NCBI GenBank assembly: GCA_030620035.1
Contig: JAUXAE010000046.1
Coordinates: forward strand, 1 to 8,288
Length of the DNA: 8,288 bases
DNA from: Dehalococcoidales bacterium
GTDB lineage: Bacteria > Chloroflexota > Dehalococcoidia > Dehalococcoidales > JAUXAE01
Reading direction: 5' to 3'
This document shows, piece after piece, positions 1-6,351 of the stretch. Both the position numbers and the translations under genes were made by a program. Numbering within the stretch: position 1 is the first letter of the stretch; every line of letters starts with the position of its first letter. The notes under the pieces were generated by a model that had not been told where the DNA came from, did not search any database, and saw nothing but the letters and a program-made list of their open reading frames with translations.

Positions 1-51
1 CCTCAGGCTGTCAATGGTTATTAAAATAACATTTGGTTTTTCCATTTTCAT
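1..51 (-). CDS. Sulfatase/alkaline phosphatase-superfamily protein, N-terminal fragment (runs out of window)
   Basis: Reading the minus strand from the ATG at 51 gives 17 codons, MKMEKPNVILITIDSLR, still open at the window edge. The pattern Pro-Asn-Val-(hydrophobic)5-Asp-Ser-Leu-Arg is the classic first beta strand of sulfatases and related phospho- or sulfo-transferring enzymes. Its Asp (residue 14) is a metal ligand in that fold. An in-frame TAG directly upstream (52-54) limits the start to this ATG or the second ATG at 45; an AGGG about ten bases upstream of the first favours it. There is no signal peptide before the core strand, so the visible part suggests a cytoplasmic enzyme or one exported by another route. 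The gene is 77 bases downstream of the methyltransferase and on the same strand. Whether it hydrolyses sulfate esters or transfers a phospho group cannot be told from 17 residues. The active-site Cys/Ser-x-Pro-x-Arg motif would lie outside the window. Confidence 0.72.
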   Translation of the reverse strand, partial: MKMEKPNVILITIDSLR

Positions 52-128
52 CTACTTCATACCCTACAAAAATCTTTTAACTATTATTGTTTCTGCTTCT
101 GTTTTTCCTCCGCCTACCAGCTTATAAG

Positions 129-860
129 TTACTTAATAGACACCAAGATGACATTTTCACCCCATTTCCTGGGAAGCTTAATGCCCAAAATGCCAAGCAA
201 GGGAAAGAGCACAGTAAAGAGAAGCTTGAAGAAAATATGCTGTATAAAGTCGGGTATTACTTTGAAGTATGGCGAATCCCATAATCCATCGTAAAACCTA
301 TCAATTATGCTAAAACCGTTCTCCCCCAATAGGTGGCCCCACTCTTCATTTGAAAGCAGGGATACATGTGTTTGGTCTCTATGACCGTGCCAATTTTCCT
401 TAAGCCAAACGAGGCCGTAGGAATCGGTATTAGGCACCCTAAAAATAAATAGTCCTCCTTCCCTGAGTATCAGGTAACACTTCTTGATAGCTAGCTCAGG
501 ACTGTCTAAGTGCTCTAGTAAATCAAAACAGGTGATGATATCAAAATAATCACGGTCAAAATCAAGCTGGTCGGCATCCCCGATATACAGTTTCGTGTTA
601 TGAAGCCTGGGTTGAGCCTGTTCAATAGCGTATTCAGAAATGTCAATGCCATAAGTATCATAGAATTTCTCGGCACGCTCTAAGAAGAAGCCTTTTCCAC
701 AGCCGATATCCAGTAGTCTCCCACCCTTTTTACGCTTCTTAATGTATCTTAGCCAAAACCTAGGCTGCAACCCTATTCTTCTGCCCCTTAAGATGGCTCG
801 TGGGTAGTTAGAGGTGGATTCAAAATAATGCTCTCCAAATTTATCTTTTCCATGGCTCAT
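129..860 (-). CDS. Class I SAM-dependent methyltransferase
   Basis: This 243-residue protein has a Rossmann-like methyltransferase domain of the Methyltransf_11/13 type. Motif I is LLDIGCGKG at residues 49-57, the SAM-ribose-binding acidic residue is D73 in GIDIS, an acidic GDAD follows at 94-97, and motif IV is FDIITCFDLLEHL at 106-118. A hydrophobic stretch at about 205-227 near the C-terminus could anchor the protein to the membrane. The ATG at 860 is well supported by a perfect AGGAG nine bases upstream, and the gene starts only 6 bases after the GT4 stop, so the two are very likely co-translated. In this setting the substrate is probably a sugar of the glycan (O-methylation of a terminal residue) or its lipid carrier; this is inference from neighbours. 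A menaquinone/ubiquinone-type methyltransferase role is less likely given the context. Its base composition is more AT-rich than that of the genes to its right. Confidence 0.88.
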   Translation of the reverse strand: MSHGKDKFGEHYFESTSNYPRAILRGRRIGLQPRFWLRYIKKRKKGGRLLDIGCGKGFFLERAEKFYDTYGIDISEYAIEQAQPRLHNTKLYIGDADQLDFDRDYFDIITCFDLLEHLDSPELAIKKCYLILREGGLFIFRVPNTDSYGLVWLKENWHGHRDQTHVSLLSNEEWGHLLGENGFSIIDRFYDGLWDSPYFKVIPDFIQHIFFKLLFTVLFPLLGILGIKLPRKWGENVILVSIK

Positions 861-866
861 ATCAAA

Positions 867-1925
867 TCACTCCTGACCCAGGTCATAAATCTGTTCCAGT
901 TCCCTCACTACATCATCCCAGCCCCAGAGCTTGACATCGGTTACCTTTCTACCAATAACCTTATTGATTAATTCAGCCAGCCTATCAATATCCACCGGAT
1001 AGTCAATGCCAAAACAATTCCGGTTATCAACCCATTCCCTCAAGGCCGATGTGTTGGCCACAATACAGGGTGTCTTTGAGGCCAGGGCCTCAGCCACTAC
1101 CATAGAAAAGGCTTCATGCCGTGACAACAGAACAAACACTCCGGCTTGGCTATACATCTCTAATAGCTCACCACGGGGCAGGAACTGGTTAAATCTAACC
1201 CGGTGGCTTAGCCCCAATTTTTCTACCAGATGTGCCAGCTCTCTCTTATAGGTGCCCCAGCCGACTATTTCCAGGCAGAGGTCATCATCAAGCCGAGGTA
1301 GTGCTCGTATTATATACTGTACCCCCTTGTATTCCTCCAGTCGGCCGACATAGAGAATGCTGTTTGTCTTCTCGGACACCTTTGGGCCAGCAAATTCAGT
1401 CAGGTTAATCCCGTTGGGAATCAACCGAATCTTGGCTTCATCGAGACCGAAGTCCTTAATCAGCAGTCTCTTCTCATAGTTTGACACCGAAATAACGGCG
1501 TCGGCGTCGGCAAATATCCTCTTACCGAATTGTTTGTATAGTCTTAAAAGGAAATCCCTGAATGCTGTATGCCCATGCCCATGATAGTGAGGGGTTACCA
1601 CAAACCTCCTTCTCTTGGCATACCTTGAGAAGTACAGGGGCAGGGCATGATAGCCATGCCCGTGGACTATATCAAATTGAGACCCTCTAAGCTCCCGTAT
1701 CATGCTGGGTGAGAAGTGATAGGCGGCACCGGGAGAAAAGCTCTTGAATCTTCTGACCAGAACCCCATTTATGGTCTCCTCCTCCTCGGGCAACCAACCC
1801 CGGTAGTTCTGGCTAAAAACAGTAACCTCGTGTTTTATGGCCAGCCGTTCACTAATGTTCCTAACATGATGGGCGATACCGGCCCGGGTCGGGACATAAC
1901 CGATGCTTACCTGGAGGACTCTCAT
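867..1925 (-). CDS. GT4-family glycosyltransferase (GT-B fold)
   Basis: This 352-residue protein is a complete GT-B enzyme that transfers a sugar from a nucleotide donor with retention of configuration. The N-terminal domain begins MRVLQVSIGYVPTRAGIAHH, where the usual Gly-Gly acceptor-site loop is Ala-Gly. It also carries the HGHGYHA and TPHYHGHGHT loops at 88-94 and 111-120. The C-terminal domain has the GRLEEYKG loop (R195 and K200 for the donor diphosphate) and the EX7E motif, E271 to E279, with the following Ala-Ser-Lys-Thr-Pro turn. The length is typical of the family. The ATG at 1925 has a GAAGG ten bases upstream, 20 bases after the preceding membrane-protein gene. No membrane segment is evident, so it should act at the cytoplasmic face of the membrane on a lipid-linked glycan. 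Donor and acceptor cannot be read from the sequence. Confidence 0.93.
   Translation of the reverse strand: MRVLQVSIGYVPTRAGIAHHVRNISERLAIKHEVTVFSQNYRGWLPEEEETINGVLVRRFKSFSPGAAYHFSPSMIRELRGSQFDIVHGHGYHALPLYFSRYAKRRRFVVTPHYHGHGHTAFRDFLLRLYKQFGKRIFADADAVISVSNYEKRLLIKDFGLDEAKIRLIPNGINLTEFAGPKVSEKTNSILYVGRLEEYKGVQYIIRALPRLDDDLCLEIVGWGTYKRELAHLVEKLGLSHRVRFNQFLPRGELLEMYSQAGVFVLLSRHEAFSMVVAEALASKTPCIVANTSALREWVDNRNCFGIDYPVDIDRLAELINKVIGRKVTDVKLWGWDDVVRELEQIYDLGQE
870..874 (-). promoter_or_regulatory. Ribosome binding site (AGGAG) of the methyltransferase gene
   Basis: AGGAG on the minus strand sits nine bases before the ATG at 860 and lies inside the last codons of the GT4 gene. It is the clearest Shine-Dalgarno in the window. 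It fixes the methyltransferase start and implies translational linkage with the preceding gene. Confidence 0.75.
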
Positions 1926-1945
1926 AGACTAGCCGCCTTCAGTTC

Positions 1946-3613
1946 TCACTCACCCTCATAAATATAGAGCTCCAAATCAGGGTTATTATATATAAAATTC
2001 AGGCTCGCTGTATCCTGTAACCGCTGTTCCGTATCAGGTATAAAATGGGTATCGCCCCGAAACCATTCGTACCAGGCTCTATTCTGACGGCTTATGCCGA
2101 TATAGCAGGGCATGTACTTCCGCAACCAACTGGCCACGACTATTTTATCATCTTCCCATTCCAGCCTGTCTAGCTTGATGTTAGCATAATCTTCAATATT
2201 ATCAACCGTCCCTATCGGCCAGGCACCGAATACCAAACCCTGACTGGCATTATTGTGAAAAAAGAATGTCTCCGCTCGTTGTCCCGGTGAAAAATAGTCC
2301 AGCTCCTGGTTACCATAGGTAGCTATTATATTTAGCGGGATGGCTATGATTAATAGCAGGCCCAGCACAGTGGCCACCACTCTTCTGTTGGCATCAAACA
2401 GTCTGGCGCCAAAGTAGGCCAAACCGGGCACTATGAAGACGTAAATGCGGGTGAGAATTTCTTGGGCATAGTGACCAGATAGAACTATCAGTGGCAATGG
2501 GATTACGATGATGGCCAAAAGGGAGATAGTAGTTTTAAGTTCCTTCCTCTTTACCAAGGCCAAGATAACCCCAGCCAGGCCGATTAGGGCAAACAGACCG
2601 GCATGAACTAGCTTCATGGTGGCTACATCGACATGTGAGCTACTACCCAGGAAATGACCGGTGACCTCCCGCTGGGTAAGAAGCGAAAGGTCAAAAATAA
2701 ATACCCCTTCCGAGATGAAGGGCAGCCGGTTGATGACAAAGTCCCCGGCTACGGTCAGATTCCAGGTCAGTAAAATAGCCAGACAGACAGCCGCGGTCAA
2801 GGCCAATCGTCTATCCAGCCGCAATAGGGCAAGTGCCGCCATAATGCCCAGGGCAGCTAATGAAGTTAGCAGATGGCTGGTAACCATGGCGGCAAAGACA
2901 ATGACTATCAAAGACAGGATAACCAGAGACTTGCCATCCCTCTGCCAAATACGGGGGCTGGTAATCAGGGCCAGCATTACCATAAAAAAGAAAATGGCCG
3001 TCCCCATGGGACTTGTCAGGTTCCCGGGCCCGGCCCAACCGGCCAGGTAAAAGAGCCAGCACCCGGCCCAGATGTAGTTGCTCCGGTTTTCACCAAGGGT
3101 ATTTTTCAGGAAGATGTAAAGGGGCAGGAGGAATAGTATAGACAGCAAGATAGGGAAAACCTCAATCAGTGGCGTAAAATCTATCAAACCTATCTTGGCT
3201 ATTATCGTTGACAGAACAAAGGCCCCCGGCCAGCTCAGGTAGAAGGTGGCCTGAGTGTCAAAATAACCCTGGGTGACGATATGGTCAATATAACCGAGGT
3301 TTCGGTAACCATGGTTAACGAACGGTGCCGAGCCGCCGGTTATCAGCGGCACCAGGCTCAGTGCCATAATGAGAATCAACAGTTGCAGGCAGAGTAACTT
3401 GCCATGCCTTTCTTTAGATACCCAGAGAATAGCCGAGGCAACCGCCAGTAAGGCCAAGGCGACAAAAAAGGTTATCGGTAAGCTGCCAATCAACCCCCAA
3501 TGGCCAATGTCTAATTCGGCGTAGACAATGCTATGCGCCCAGCCCAGAAGGGCCAATATGGTCAGTAGTATTGAGATTCGTTTTCGTTGTTCTTCAGACC
3601 AGTTTAGCTTCAT
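1946..3613 (-). CDS. Polytopic membrane protein, probable GT-C-like glycosyltransferase
   Basis: The 555-residue protein has roughly 13 or 14 hydrophobic segments (for example 13-32, 42-64, 72-92, 150-170, 204-219, 247-265, 335-354, 361-380, 386-404, 412-431). A polar C-terminal region of about 120 residues follows and is probably outside the membrane. The segment from about 100 to 170 resembles the first large extracytoplasmic loop and next helices of GT-C proteins: Gly-Tyr-Ile-Asp-His at 107-111, Ser-Trp-Pro-Gly at 127-130, then helices ending LPLYIFLKNTLG. The tail FIYNNPDLELYIYEGE resembles the 'iyd-n-g-v-iY' ending of many archaeal and bacterial GT-C proteins. D110 and H111 are candidate catalytic or metal residues, but the usual acidic motif is not obvious. 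GT-C enzymes take sugars from polyprenyl-phosphate donors outside the membrane, which suits the DPM1/AglJ-like gene upstream. A polymerase or flippase-type role remains possible. The ATG at 3613 lacks a strong Shine-Dalgarno. Confidence 0.72.
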   Translation of the reverse strand: MKLNWSEEQRKRISILLTILALLGWAHSIVYAELDIGHWGLIGSLPITFFVALALLAVASAILWVSKERHGKLLCLQLLILIMALSLVPLITGGSAPFVNHGYRNLGYIDHIVTQGYFDTQATFYLSWPGAFVLSTIIAKIGLIDFTPLIEVFPILLSILFLLPLYIFLKNTLGENRSNYIWAGCWLFYLAGWAGPGNLTSPMGTAIFFFMVMLALITSPRIWQRDGKSLVILSLIVIVFAAMVTSHLLTSLAALGIMAALALLRLDRRLALTAAVCLAILLTWNLTVAGDFVINRLPFISEGVFIFDLSLLTQREVTGHFLGSSSHVDVATMKLVHAGLFALIGLAGVILALVKRKELKTTISLLAIIVIPLPLIVLSGHYAQEILTRIYVFIVPGLAYFGARLFDANRRVVATVLGLLLIIAIPLNIIATYGNQELDYFSPGQRAETFFFHNNASQGLVFGAWPIGTVDNIEDYANIKLDRLEWEDDKIVVASWLRKYMPCYIGISRQNRAWYEWFRGDTHFIPDTEQRLQDTASLNFIYNNPDLELYIYEGE

Positions 3614-3679
3614 AATTCTAAAATTCTACCACCGGCATACCTAGTTTCCTTAGATTTGGCCGCCTCTTCACCCGGCAAC

Positions 3680-4657
3680 TTAATGCCGACCTCGGCCAAA
3701 AATACGGGACAGGCTATAAACAAGATAGCCACCGCTAACACAGGAGAGCACCAGTGCCGTAGTCCATAGCCTGCGGAGGGCGATTATCGGGCGCTTGAAA
3801 AGAAGGCCTAACGAATAAGGCACTAGGCTAAATAAAATGCGACGCAGCAGGCTATACTCGGTGGCTAATACCTCCCTATCGCTGGAGCGGCCCCATCTAC
3901 TCAGCCAGGCCTTGGCATATCCCTCCCAGTAAGCCCTCCTGATAATGAAGCCGGTGGCAAGCCGGTAACGATAAACCTTGTGTTTTACCCTTATATCCGG
4001 GTTGTAGACTATGCGCTTACCTGTCTCCCGGGTCACTCGCACCGAAAACTCGGTCTCTTTAGCCCCCGGTCTCTGCCAGTCGCTCTTGCCCCACCCCTTC
4101 TCATCCCCAAGGCTACTCTTAAAGGCACCGCAGGCATCAAAGGCCTCCCGCCGGAAGGAAATGTTGGTACCATAGCCATTTCTGACCTCTGTTTTTTCGG
4201 TCCAATCCCAATAGGTACAGGAGAATATCCAGTATAACTCCCTGGGGAACCAGGCCATAGAGTCGTGCTCCCATAAAGGCAGGATAGGCCCGGTAAGACC
4301 GATAACTGAGTCATCCTTATCATAGCTTCGGGCCGTTTCTTGGGCCCAATCAGGGAAAAGGAGGGCATCATCATCAATAAAGGCCAGAACACTACCTTTA
4401 GCCCGCTCAATACCCAGGTTTCTGGCTGAGTAGGAGCCCCACTCATCCTTATTGAATAGGACCTGAGTGTTTTGGTAGCCCTTCTCCTGTATGTAACCCT
4501 TAATGCCGCTGACCAGCTCTGGTGACCTTTCGGCCACAACTATCGTCTCGACATTTTTATAGGTCTGAGCATCGATACTGTCCAGAAGCTCAGTAACGTC
4601 TCTAAGCCTGTCCATAGTGTAACAGGGAACGATTATGGATATCTTGGCCAATGTCAT
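3680..4657 (-). CDS. GT2 glycosyltransferase, AglG/AglI-like (glucosyl-dolichyl phosphate glucuronosyltransferase family)
   Basis: This 325-residue GT-A enzyme starts with the beta strand ISIIVPCYTMDRLRD (residues 6-20). It has the donor-site DDD at 95-97 (LAFIDDDA) and an acceptor region with VRNGYGTNISFRREAF (158-173). ETEF (201-204) supplies the candidate catalytic base, followed by YNPDIRVKHKVYRYR and the RRAYWEGYAK block (240-249). The succession CYTMDR / SARN-LGIERA / FIDDDA-xxPDW / PRELYW / EVRN-xxGTNISFRRE / ETEF / YNP matches, from memory, the AglG/AglI group that adds hexuronic acids to dolichol-linked glycans in haloarchaea. The C-terminus has hydrophobic stretches near 270-286 and 297-316, probably membrane-associating. 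The usual nucleotide-contacting Asp in the second strand is E43 here (VVAERSPEL). It begins 25 bases after the AglJ-like gene; the ATG at 4657 has no clear Shine-Dalgarno. The donor sugar (uronic acid or other) is inferred, not shown. Confidence 0.85.
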   Translation of the reverse strand: MTLAKISIIVPCYTMDRLRDVTELLDSIDAQTYKNVETIVVAERSPELVSGIKGYIQEKGYQNTQVLFNKDEWGSYSARNLGIERAKGSVLAFIDDDALLFPDWAQETARSYDKDDSVIGLTGPILPLWEHDSMAWFPRELYWIFSCTYWDWTEKTEVRNGYGTNISFRREAFDACGAFKSSLGDEKGWGKSDWQRPGAKETEFSVRVTRETGKRIVYNPDIRVKHKVYRYRLATGFIIRRAYWEGYAKAWLSRWGRSSDREVLATEYSLLRRILFSLVPYSLGLLFKRPIIALRRLWTTALVLSCVSGGYLVYSLSRIFGRGRH

Positions 4658-4682
4658 TGTCGTCTTTGGTATAATCTTGTCT

Positions 4683-5384
4683 TTATTTTACCCAGAATCT
4701 TTTTTTAATCAGCATCCAGCCTATTTTAATCCCGTCTTTTAGCCCGCTAAGTTTGGCTTTGCCCTGACGGCATCGGTAATATGTGGGCACTTCAGCAATA
4801 GAATAGCCCTTCTTGGTCAGCTGGGTGAACAGCTCGGCTTCAAGCTGAAAACCATCGGCGGAAAGGCTTAGATTTGGGATTACTTCTCCCCTTATCCCCC
4901 AGTAGCCGGTGCAAAGGTCGCTTATCCTGGCCCGGTAGAGTATGTTGGCTAATAAAGTAAGCAGGAAATTGCCCATCAGGTTCAGTCGTCTCATAGCCCC
5001 CTTTTCCCGTCCCCCCCTTAGTCTTGAGCCGATGACTACCGGACAGCCCTGGTGCAGAATCCTAAGCATATCAGGAATATAGGTAGCCGGATAGGTATAA
5101 TCGGCATCAAGCATAAATACAAAGTCGGCCCTGACCAGTCCCAGGGCCGTCCTTACCGCCCGGCCCTTACCTCGCCTCGGTTCAACGATAACCCGGGCCC
5201 CCTTTTCCCGGGCAACCTGCCTGGTTCGGTCATGGCTGTTGCCGTCCACCACCAGGATATCAACCTGATACCCTTCCCTCTCCAGGGCCTTTCGGGGTAT
5301 CTCATCAATGACCTTACCCACCGTTAACTCTTCGTCAAGGGCAGGCAGGATGACACAAACCTTGGTTTTTTGAACCTTTTCCAC
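4683..5384 (-). CDS. Polyprenyl-phosphate glycosyltransferase, DPM1/AglJ-like GT2
   Basis: From the chosen GTG the protein has 233 residues. It is a single GT-A domain that would load a sugar from a nucleotide donor onto a polyprenyl phosphate at the cytoplasmic face. Visible motifs are VCVILPALDEE (9-19), VVDGNSHDRT with D47, the DAD metal site at 93-95, VIGSR (117-121), GAMRRLNLMGN (129-139), SDLCTGYWGIR (155-165) and EVPTYYRCRQG near 198-208. The order matches dolichyl/undecaprenyl-phosphate hexosyltransferases. The GAMRRLN block recalls AglJ, which adds the first sugar of archaeal N-glycans. The open frame runs upstream to ATGs at 5429 and 5477, but these overlap the DUF1616 gene by 29 and 77 bases and have no Shine-Dalgarno. 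The GTG at 5384 has GGAG eleven bases upstream, leaves a 16-base gap and puts the first strand at the usual place. There is no large C-terminal membrane domain, so it is not a DPM1/GtrA fusion. Confidence 0.88.
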   Translation of the reverse strand: MEKVQKTKVCVILPALDEELTVGKVIDEIPRKALEREGYQVDILVVDGNSHDRTRQVAREKGARVIVEPRRGKGRAVRTALGLVRADFVFMLDADYTYPATYIPDMLRILHQGCPVVIGSRLRGGREKGAMRRLNLMGNFLLTLLANILYRARISDLCTGYWGIRGEVIPNLSLSADGFQLEAELFTQLTKKGYSIAEVPTYYRCRQGKAKLSGLKDGIKIGWMLIKKRFWVK

Positions 5385-5395
5385 CGAAGTTATAT

Positions 5396-5399
5396 CTCC
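5396..5399 (-). promoter_or_regulatory. Putative ribosome binding site (GGAG) deciding the AglJ-like gene start
   Basis: GGAG lies in the 16-base gap after the DUF1616 stop and eleven bases before the GTG at 5384. That spacing is on the long side but acceptable. It is the only purine-rich motif near any of the three possible starts, which is why the shorter start was chosen. Confidence 0.45.
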
Positions 5400-5400
5400 A

Positions 5401-6267
5401 TTAAGAGGCAGGGGGTGGCTCGATGACATCAATATATAGATGAAGCGGGGTCTCAAAGCAGGGCTCAGCCTGGTCATTCTTATACAGCCAGAACTCCACC
5501 TTTTGCTCTAAACCCGAACCCTGGGGGATAAACCTGACTACCTCCTGCCACGTCTCCTCATCAGCCAGTGCCGCGGTTTCGACCTCCTTATTTCTGGTGT
5601 TGTTTATTCTTATATCCACTCGATAGCTAATAACAACACCTTCGTGATTAACAATACCAATGATTAGTTCCACAGGCTGCCCCAGCACCACCTGCTTGGG
5701 GTAGTTTTGGGCACTGCCGTCAATGCCAAGGATATAGAATTCGGTAAACTTCTGCTCCTGTTTGGGCACGGCCATAACATAACCAATAGAGCCTAGGGCT
5801 ATCATTATGGCAACAGCAAGAAAGGTGTACAGGACCTTATCCAGACCGGCCATCTGGCCCCACCTGGCTAGACTGATATTCACGGCTATGCTGAAACGCT
5901 GGTCAGGGGGCAACACCCCCTGACGATACCAGGCAACAATTGTGGTGGTGATAATAAAAAGGGCAACCGAGATAAGGCTGGGGTAGAGGTTGATGCCCCA
6001 GGGGGTATAGTTGAGAATAACCCCGATAAGGATAGTAACAGCTATACTCAAGCCAAAACTATAAGCGATTCGCTCAACACCACCGAGGCTACCCCTCTTG
6101 GGGAAAAGGGCCGAGAGCAGTGTATAACCGGGAAAGAAGAGAATAAAGGGGAGAGCCAAGACAATTCGGAGCGCCCCGGAGGTAAGGGCAACAGCGGGAA
6201 ACAGCAGCAGGGAAACGATAATTATGGCAATGAGGACCCTTCGGTTGTTGACCTTCATTGTCCTCAT
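5401..6267 (-). CDS. DUF1616 membrane protein
   Basis: This 288-residue protein has the DUF1616 layout. About five transmembrane helices (11-27, 33-54, 67-86, 95-113, 145-166) are followed by a beta-rich domain of about 120 residues that should lie outside the cytoplasm. The diagnostic stretch runs from ALPFILFFPGYTLLSALFPK (38-57) through ERIAYSFGLSIAV (65-77) to NYTPWGINLYPSL (86-98). The outer domain starts FTEFYILGIDGSAQNYP (174-190) and carries a Val-Asn-His-Glu motif at 206-209 typical of the family. The molecular role of DUF1616 is unknown to me; its members occur in archaea and some bacteria, often beside glycosylation genes, as here. It could be an accessory subunit or scaffold for the glycan machinery. 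The start may be the ATG at 6267 or the in-frame ATG at 6258. The first has no Shine-Dalgarno, and its ATG overlaps a perfect TATAAT. Its stop is 16 bases before the AglJ-like start. Confidence 0.9.
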   Translation of the reverse strand: MRTMKVNNRRVLIAIIIVSLLLFPAVALTSGALRIVLALPFILFFPGYTLLSALFPKRGSLGGVERIAYSFGLSIAVTILIGVILNYTPWGINLYPSLISVALFIITTTIVAWYRQGVLPPDQRFSIAVNISLARWGQMAGLDKVLYTFLAVAIMIALGSIGYVMAVPKQEQKFTEFYILGIDGSAQNYPKQVVLGQPVELIIGIVNHEGVVISYRVDIRINNTRNKEVETAALADEETWQEVVRFIPQGSGLEQKVEFWLYKNDQAEPCFETPLHLYIDVIEPPPAS

Positions 6268-6295
6268 TATAGCCTAGCTGGCCGATGACGGGCAA
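6266..6295 (-). promoter_or_regulatory. Candidate sigma-70-type internal promoter in front of the DUF1616 gene
   Basis: On the minus strand TTGCCC (6290-6295) and a perfect TATAAT (6266-6271) are separated by 18 bases. The -35 matches the TTGACA consensus at four of six positions. The element lies in the 84-base gap before DUF1616, the widest gap in the block. Initiation about seven bases after the -10 would fall at or just before the second in-frame ATG (6258), giving a leaderless or nearly leaderless transcript. If real, it would uncouple the glycan genes from the GTPase and phosphodiesterase genes. It rests on the consensus match alone, and it only applies if the host is bacterial. Confidence 0.4.
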
Positions 6296-6351
6296 ATGTA
6301 TTTTTGGCAGAGATTAGGCTGAGGCAATGGCTCAAAGAGAAGGCCTAAAGG

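Noticed and set aside
52..128. Terminator or promoter between the methyltransferase and the sulfatase-type gene.
   Set aside because: The 77 bases are AT-rich and contain no convincing hairpin or paired -35/-10 elements. The neighbours are on the same strand, so read-through is the simpler view.
87..284. Plus-strand 65-codon open frame starting with a hydrophobic stretch.
   Set aside because: Most of it is antisense to the methyltransferase C-terminus; the hydrophobic start comes from an AT-rich gap and there is no supporting ribosome binding site or homology.
4033..4539. Minus-strand open frame of 168 codons in another frame.
   Set aside because: It lies inside the AglG-like gene and translates to a low-complexity, Pro/Arg/Ser-rich sequence without a domain.
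5385..5477. N-terminal extension of the AglJ-like protein starting at the ATG at 5477 or 5429.
   Set aside because: Both starts overlap the DUF1616 gene, lack a Shine-Dalgarno, and add residues with no family resemblance before the first strand of the fold. They remain possible but less likely than the GTG at 5384.
6314..6348. Possible hairpin in the phosphodiesterase/DUF1616 gap: TTAGGC pairs with GCCTAA and an inner TGAG with CTCA.
   Set aside because: The stem has an eight-base one-sided bulge and is not followed by a T-run on the minus strand, so it does not qualify as an intrinsic terminator.
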